Of a stretch of DNA of 9,017 nt, positions 6,095 through 9,017 are shown piece after piece. This DNA comes from JBNJGT01 sp964473285 (GTDB taxonomy: Archaea; Nanobdellota; Nanobdellia; Woesearchaeales; JACJVW01): positions 1-9,017 of the forward strand of contig CAYYOI010000054.1 in assembly GCA_964473285.1 (NCBI GenBank), read 5' to 3'. The translations under genes were made by a program, and so were the position numbers. The notes under the pieces were generated by a model. It had not been told where the DNA came from. It made no database searches and saw only the letters and a program-made list of their open reading frames with translations. Every line of letters begins with the position of its first letter. The stretch's first letter is position 1.

Positions 6095-6140
6095 GCCTTG
6101 ACAGGACCTATAAGGATATAGGGTGTAAAGGTCCTCAGGC
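6095..6140. repeat. Compound inverted repeat between gyrA and the winged-helix gene
   Basis: Three nested dyads share this stretch. AGGACCT (6103-6109) pairs with AGGTCCT (6129-6135). GCCT (6095-6098) pairs with AGGC (6137-6140), extending that stem across an internal loop. CCTATA (6107-6112) pairs with TATAGG (6117-6122) around AGGA. The inner and middle stems share bases, so only one can form at a time. It lies upstream of the TATA box of each divergent gene and outside both predicted transcripts. It is therefore more likely a protein-binding or DNA-structural element than an RNA hairpin. Confidence 0.5.
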
Positions 6141-6160
6141 GGAGGAATATACAAAAAACA

Positions 6161-6199
6161 CAACTAGTCTTTAAAATAATAACATTTATATACTAGTTG
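6161..6199. promoter_or_regulatory. Likely operator: inverted repeat CAACTAGT...ACTAGTTG
   Basis: A perfect 8-bp inverted repeat has half-sites at 6161-6168 and 6192-6199. Each half contains the palindrome ACTAGT, and the centres are 31 bp apart, about three helical turns. The right half begins at the last base of the TATA box (6185-6192) and lies before the predicted start site; the left half lies upstream of the box. A dimeric protein bound here would cover the promoter of the winged-helix gene, so autoregulation by that protein is the simplest reading. The binding protein is an inference. Confidence 0.55.
6185..6192 (+). promoter_or_regulatory. TATA-box promoter of the winged-helix gene
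   Basis: TTTATATA is a near-ideal archaeal box A, preceded by an A-rich element. Its centre is about 26 bases before the ATG at 6215, so transcription should start at or next to the start codon, giving a leaderless mRNA. This geometry decides the start of the gene: the upstream TTG at 6197 would lie outside the transcript. Confidence 0.8.
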
Positions 6200-6214
6200 C
6201 AACAAATTATTAGC

Positions 6215-6622
6215 ATGGTCGTACTGTATGATCGATTCAACTTTCCTGATGATGTATTCGAGATTATATTTGCAACCAAGCAACAGATAATCGTTGGAAG
6301 GGCTCTTATTGAGTATATGAAGGATAATAGTGGTGAACTCAACAAATCACAGATGTCTCTTTTTGCCACTTCCCTGCATGATGGCGAACTTACCGCTACT
6401 GTGCAGGATGGAGAGTATAAGGGCCGTACAGTGAAGCTGACATACAATAAGAGGCAATTCTATGATCGGATACTGACACCCTTCAAGACTATGGGAATGA
6501 TAGATTATGATATGTATAAGAAAGTGTATACGCTTTCAGACAAGTTCAATTTAGACATGATCAAGATCGGCCAGATGTGGCTTGAGGAACTAAAGAAACC
6601 TGCAAAAAACATATTCAGATAA
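6215..6622 (+). CDS. Winged helix-turn-helix DNA-binding protein, probable autoregulator
   Basis: A 135-residue soluble protein, starting 'MVVLYDRFNFPDD'. The pattern fits a winged-helix fold. Helices near 'QQIIVGRALIEYMKDN' (about 23-38) are followed by a short beta section ('ELTATVQDG', 'RTVKLTYN'). A helix 'RQFYDRILTPFKTMGMI' (about 81-97) is a plausible recognition helix. A wing-like hairpin 'DYDMYKKVYTLSDKF' leads into a C-terminal helix that could mediate dimerisation. I do not recognise a named family, and the helix-turn-helix call rests on this pattern alone. A longer reading from TTG at 6197 is rejected because the promoter points to a leaderless start at 6215. The gene is divergent from gyrA, is preceded by a symmetrical operator-like repeat that its product could bind, and ends in two terminator-like hairpins. 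It could also influence gyrA. Confidence 0.65.
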   Translation: MVVLYDRFNFPDDVFEIIFATKQQIIVGRALIEYMKDNSGELNKSQMSLFATSLHDGELTATVQDGEYKGRTVKLTYNKRQFYDRILTPFKTMGMIDYDMYKKVYTLSDKFNLDMIKIGQMWLEELKKPAKNIFR

Positions 6623-6680
6623 TGGCTCCCCACACCTATTCTTACCCACCCAACTCGCCAAAGGGGAGCCATTTTCATTT
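6621..6680 (+). terminator. Long hairpin with T-rich tail after the winged-helix gene
   Basis: AATGGCTCCCC (6621-6631) pairs perfectly with GGGGAGCCATT (6663-6673). The 11-bp stem closes a 31-base loop, and TTTTCATTTT follows. The left arm includes part of the stop codon. The loop is larger than in a classical intrinsic terminator. It also contains AACTCGCC (6652-6659), complementary to part of the next hairpin. Confidence 0.55.
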
Positions 6681-6703
6681 TGCGTAGCACACCACAGGAC
6701 TTT

Positions 6704-6728
6704 CGGGCGAGTTCTACTCGCCCGTTTT
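6704..6728 (+). terminator. GC-rich terminator-like hairpin between convergent genes
   Basis: CGGGCGAGT (6704-6712) pairs perfectly with ACTCGCCCG (6716-6724) around the three-base loop TCT, followed by TTTTCT. This is a compact stem with a T-run on the plus strand, so it should act as the second terminator of the winged-helix gene. It also sits ten bases past the stop of the convergent membrane-protein gene, but on that strand it has no T-run. Confidence 0.6.
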
Positions 6729-6733
6729 CTCCC

Positions 6734-7075
6734 CTACAAGAATGTTATGAAGGGGATGGATATTCCTACCAGGAACAAAACCGTCAGGATTATTGCTATT
6801 ATTATGAACTGGGTGACCCAGATCAGAAGGGCGCTTATCCATCCTACCCTGAAAGCGATCTTATAGATGAGAAGCAGGACTATGAAAAGTATCAAGGGGC
6901 TGAGGGGACCAAACATGCTGCCTAAGAAGGCTGAGATCACCCAGAAGATGATGTGGATAAGGATCACTTTAAGTATGCTTGATCTTCCGCCGAGCAGGCT
7001 CGCTGCCAGATGAAGTGGTAGTGCTGAGATTATTGCTGCAATGATTGCACCAAGTATTAGCCAAAGGAGATCCAT
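6734..7075 (-). CDS. Small integral membrane protein of unknown function
   Basis: A 113-residue, very hydrophobic protein with about four predicted membrane helices: residues 2-23, 33-54, 57-75 and 78-110, the last long enough for one extended or two short spans. Short polar connections contain 'GGRSS' (about 29-33) and 'FRVGW' (about 75-79), and almost no soluble domain remains. There is no recognisable motif for transport or catalysis and I do not assign a family. It follows aIF5B by 64 bases on the same strand, but a hairpin and a new TATA-like box lie between them, so it probably has its own promoter. The ATG at 7075 fits a leaderless transcript from that box. Composition resembles its neighbours, with no sign of recent transfer. 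Confidence 0.75.
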   Translation of the reverse strand: MDLLWLILGAIIAAIISALPLHLAASLLGGRSSILKVILIHIIFWVISAFLGSMFGPLSPLILFIVLLLIYKIAFRVGWISALLIWVTQFIIIAIILTVLFLVGISIPFITFL

Positions 7076-7093
7076 CTATTGCATAAATACTCT

Positions 7094-7102
7094 GAAGTAT
7101 AA
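7094..7102 (-). promoter_or_regulatory. Possible TATA box of the membrane-protein gene
   Basis: On the minus strand CTTATACTT is centred about 23 bases before the ATG at 7075, matching the spacing for a leaderless start. A second A/T-rich stretch, TATTTATGC (7081-7089), is closer to the ATG and less likely to be the box. Confidence 0.5.
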
Positions 7103-7111
7103 GAATGTTTT

Positions 7112-7147
7112 GTCAGACTCGAGTTTTTTGAAAAACTCGTCAGACTC
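7112..7147 (-). terminator. Palindromic hairpin flanked by direct repeats at the end of the aIF5B gene
   Basis: CGAGTTTTT (7120-7128) and AAAAACTCG (7131-7139) form a perfect 9-bp inverted repeat with a two-base centre, starting at the base after the aIF5B stop codon. A 9-base direct repeat, GTCAGACTC, flanks it at 7112-7120 and 7139-7147, and the second copy includes the stop codon. On the transcribed strand the hairpin has T-runs within the stem, so it may serve as a transcription end or a 3'-end stabiliser. Confidence 0.5.
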
Positions 7148-8918
7148 CCCAGACCGGGTTGTTTCTTCTCTTGAGATCTGCTATCTCTTTTAGAAGGTCT
7201 TTCTCCTCCTGGGAGAGGAGTTTCTTGAATTCCTTGAATCTCTTGAATTCATCTTCACTGATGGCTGAGTATAGGATGTCGTTCTCTTTTATCTGTCGCC
7301 CTACAATGACTCCTTCCATTGATACAGCTACTTCCTTGTTCTTTTCAGCCTCTTCGATGTTCTTTTGCTCGTGCTGTATACCCTTGACCCTTGTGATGGT
7401 CTTGCCGTCGAGGTTCATCAGGTTTGTGTTTGACTTGAGGACTCCTGCAAGCACATCCACTCCTACGACTGCGGGGTTGCACTGGCGGAAAATGTATCCT
7501 TCCATTATCCTGATCTTTGCAGGTTTGGTGAGTTTCTTGTATTCTTCAGTCTCCTGCTCAAGCTGTTTTTGTTTTTGCCATTCAAACAGGTCATCAAGAA
7601 GCTTGTAGATAATGTCATTGGTTATTATCTTCACCTCTGAGGGCAGTTGCTCTGACTTGACGTTGAATCCAAGTATTACTGCATATAATGGCTCTTTTTC
7701 GCAGTTGGTCTGGGCTTCTATAACATCCTTTTTTGAGATGTCGCCGATTGATGCTCGTCGGATGGGGATCTCATGCTCTCGCAAGAGGGTCATGAGAGCT
7801 TCCAGGCTTCCGATGCTGTCAGCCTTGATCACTATTCCTTCATCATCCTTATCTACTATGACTTCTTCAATCTCTTCTTGGAGGTCATTCAGGATGTCTT
7901 CTTCGTTCTCTTTGGTATAGGCTGCAAGGGGCATACCTGCAATGACCTTGTCAAGCTCAGGGCCTGATATCTTGACTCCGCAGGCAGCGGTAATCTGCTT
8001 GACTGATTTGAATTTTGCTTTCTTGTCACGTATTTCAGAGAGAGGGGCAGGTTCCAAAAGTGCTTTTACTCTTGTTGTTACTGGTTCGTCCAGGCCTCCT
8101 ATCCCTATGAGGTCATTGACATGGATTGTTCCGTCATAGATGATAACGTCGATAGTCTTTCCAAGGCCTTTTTCTTCTTTGACTTCAAGTATTACTCCTC
8201 TGGCAGGGCCTTTGAGGTTGCAATGAAGACAGTCTTCCAGGAATCTTTGAGCAAGGCCGGATATGAGCATCAGTATCTCAGGCATTCCGATGCCTTGTTT
8301 TGCAGATGTTGGTATGATTGCTACCTGCTGGGTATAATCCTCTATCCTGTCATAACGTTCAGAATTCAGGCCGAACTCGCTTAGCTTTCCAACAAGCTCG
8401 TAGTGTTTTGTGTCAAGCTCTCTTTTGACATTGTCTGATTGCTTGTTTATGTTCTCAAGAAGAGGGCCCTTGAAATCAGCAAAACCTGAGATCAGGTCAA
8501 TCTTGTTTGCGGCAACCACAAAAGGGGTCTTGCTTTTTTTCAGGATCTCCAGCGCCTCGATTGTCTGGGGCTTGAATCCTTCGTTTATATCCACTACAAG
8601 AATTGCTATGTCTGCAAGGTTTCCTCCTCTTTTCCGAAGGGATGTGAAGGCTGCGTGGCCGGGGGTATCTATGAAAAGAAGGCCGGGGATTGTGAATTTC
8701 ATGCCGAGACTGTCAAGAAGCTTTCCACAGATCTTTTTGATGGTATCAAGGGGAACGATGGATGCACCTATGGATTGGGTTATCTTACCTGCTTCAGTGT
8801 TCACTATTGATGAACCTCTGATTGAGTCAAGCAGGGTTGATTTTCCATGGTCCACGTGGCCCAGAGTTGTACAGATGGGACTTCTGATCTCAGGGCCGGT
8901 TCCTTTCTTTTTTGCCAT
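7140..8918 (-). CDS. infB: Translation initiation factor aIF5B (archaeal IF2)
   Basis: A 592-residue GTPase that promotes ribosomal subunit joining and placement of initiator tRNA. The G domain starts almost at the N terminus, as in archaeal aIF5B and unlike the long bacterial form. G1 is GHVDHGKST (20-28), switch I has ITQSIGAS (46-53), G3 is DTPGH (84-88), G4 is NKID (138-141) and G5 is TSAK (204-207). Domain II follows (about 220-330), with 'GPARGVILEVKEEKGLGKTIDVIIYDG'. Then come domain III (about 355-455, 'IVIKADSIGSLEALMTLL') and domain IV (about 470-575), which contacts the tRNA end and has 'VGVDVLAGVL' and 'GKTITRVKGIQ'. All GTPase motifs are intact and no intein is present. The length is normal. 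It has its own promoter with a nearly leaderless start. Confidence 0.97.
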   Translation of the reverse strand: MAKKKGTGPEIRSPICTTLGHVDHGKSTLLDSIRGSSIVNTEAGKITQSIGASIVPLDTIKKICGKLLDSLGMKFTIPGLLFIDTPGHAAFTSLRKRGGNLADIAILVVDINEGFKPQTIEALEILKKSKTPFVVAANKIDLISGFADFKGPLLENINKQSDNVKRELDTKHYELVGKLSEFGLNSERYDRIEDYTQQVAIIPTSAKQGIGMPEILMLISGLAQRFLEDCLHCNLKGPARGVILEVKEEKGLGKTIDVIIYDGTIHVNDLIGIGGLDEPVTTRVKALLEPAPLSEIRDKKAKFKSVKQITAACGVKISGPELDKVIAGMPLAAYTKENEEDILNDLQEEIEEVIVDKDDEGIVIKADSIGSLEALMTLLREHEIPIRRASIGDISKKDVIEAQTNCEKEPLYAVILGFNVKSEQLPSEVKIITNDIIYKLLDDLFEWQKQKQLEQETEEYKKLTKPAKIRIMEGYIFRQCNPAVVGVDVLAGVLKSNTNLMNLDGKTITRVKGIQHEQKNIEEAEKNKEVAVSMEGVIVGRQIKENDILYSAISEDEFKRFKEFKKLLSQEEKDLLKEIADLKRRNNPVWGV

Positions 8919-8940
8919 TTTCGGTTGGGATATGTGGTCC

Positions 8941-8950
8941 CTTTTAAATG
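8941..8950 (-). promoter_or_regulatory. TATA-box promoter of aIF5B
   Basis: On the minus strand CATTTAAAAG, preceded by the A-rich AAAAA, forms a box A centred about 28 bases before the ATG at 8918. The predicted transcript begins within a few bases of the start codon, and no Shine-Dalgarno sequence is present. Confidence 0.65.
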
Positions 8951-8988
8951 TTTTTAGGGTAAGAGGGTGTGTAGATATCCTTTCAACA

Positions 8989-9011
8989 TTATGATTTCTA
9001 GCTGATCATAA
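8989..9011. repeat. Inverted repeat upstream of aIF5B
   Basis: TTATGAT (8989-8995) and ATCATAA (9005-9011) form a perfect 7-bp inverted repeat with a 9-base spacer, about 70 bases upstream of the aIF5B start and beyond its TATA box. It could be an operator for aIF5B or belong to the next gene to the right, which is outside the window. Confidence 0.35.
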
Positions 9012-9017
9012 CCATTT

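Noticed and set aside
6197..6214. TTG start adding six residues to the winged-helix protein
   Set aside because: It lies upstream of the predicted transcription start and inside the operator half-site.
6680..6925. Tyr- and acid-rich 81-codon frame on the plus strand
   Set aside because: Its composition is the antisense image of the hydrophobic membrane protein, and it begins inside a terminator.
8410..8994. Long 194-codon open frame opposite the aIF5B gene
   Set aside because: It is antisense to the conserved G domain, has no recognisable protein pattern, and runs into the aIF5B promoter.
1..9017. CRISPR arrays, insertion sequences, toxin-antitoxin or defence genes
   Set aside because: No spaced direct repeats, transposase, integrase or nuclease motifs were seen; most of the window is housekeeping.

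Overview
This window most likely comes from an archaeon. The evidence is an aIF5B-type initiation factor, an archaeal NAC protein (NAC plus UBA domains), a Sec61-beta translocon subunit, an RNase P RNA, and TATA-box promoters often placed for leaderless or nearly leaderless mRNAs. A bacterial-type DNA gyrase A subunit and small conserved proteins resembling DPANN families suggest a DPANN lineage such as Woesearchaeota or Pacearchaeota. That placement is an inference, since no 16S rRNA or long marker is present.

Layout. Positions 1-785 are read rightward: a stand-alone V4R-like sensory-domain protein (104-676), then tRNA-His(GUG) (711-784). From 786 to 6028 everything is on the minus strand and tightly packed. 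In transcription order it runs gyrA, a THUMP-domain methyltransferase with altered catalytic motifs, RNase P RNA (rnpB), Sec61-beta, NAC, and two distantly related small helical proteins of unknown function. Coding junctions overlap by 4 to 14 nt, and the RNA gene has only short spacers on each side. A roughly 190-bp region separates gyrA from a divergent winged-helix regulator (6215-6622); it holds both promoters, a hairpin-like repeat and a likely operator. Two terminator-like hairpins follow the regulator. A small membrane protein (6734-7075) and aIF5B (7140-8918) are again on the minus strand.

Together the minus-strand cluster joins DNA topology (gyrase), tRNA processing and modification (RNase P, THUMP protein) and handling of nascent chains (NAC, Sec61-beta), with aIF5B in the next unit. 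The least explained elements are the paralogous protein pair behind NAC, the winged-helix protein with its symmetrical operator, the degenerate methyltransferase, and rnpB packed directly in front of a protein operon. I see no CRISPR array, insertion sequence, integrase or defence system. Two genes are easy to miss: the 57-residue Sec61-beta and the 300-nt RNase P RNA. Start sites were revised for NAC (2014) and the winged-helix protein (6215).
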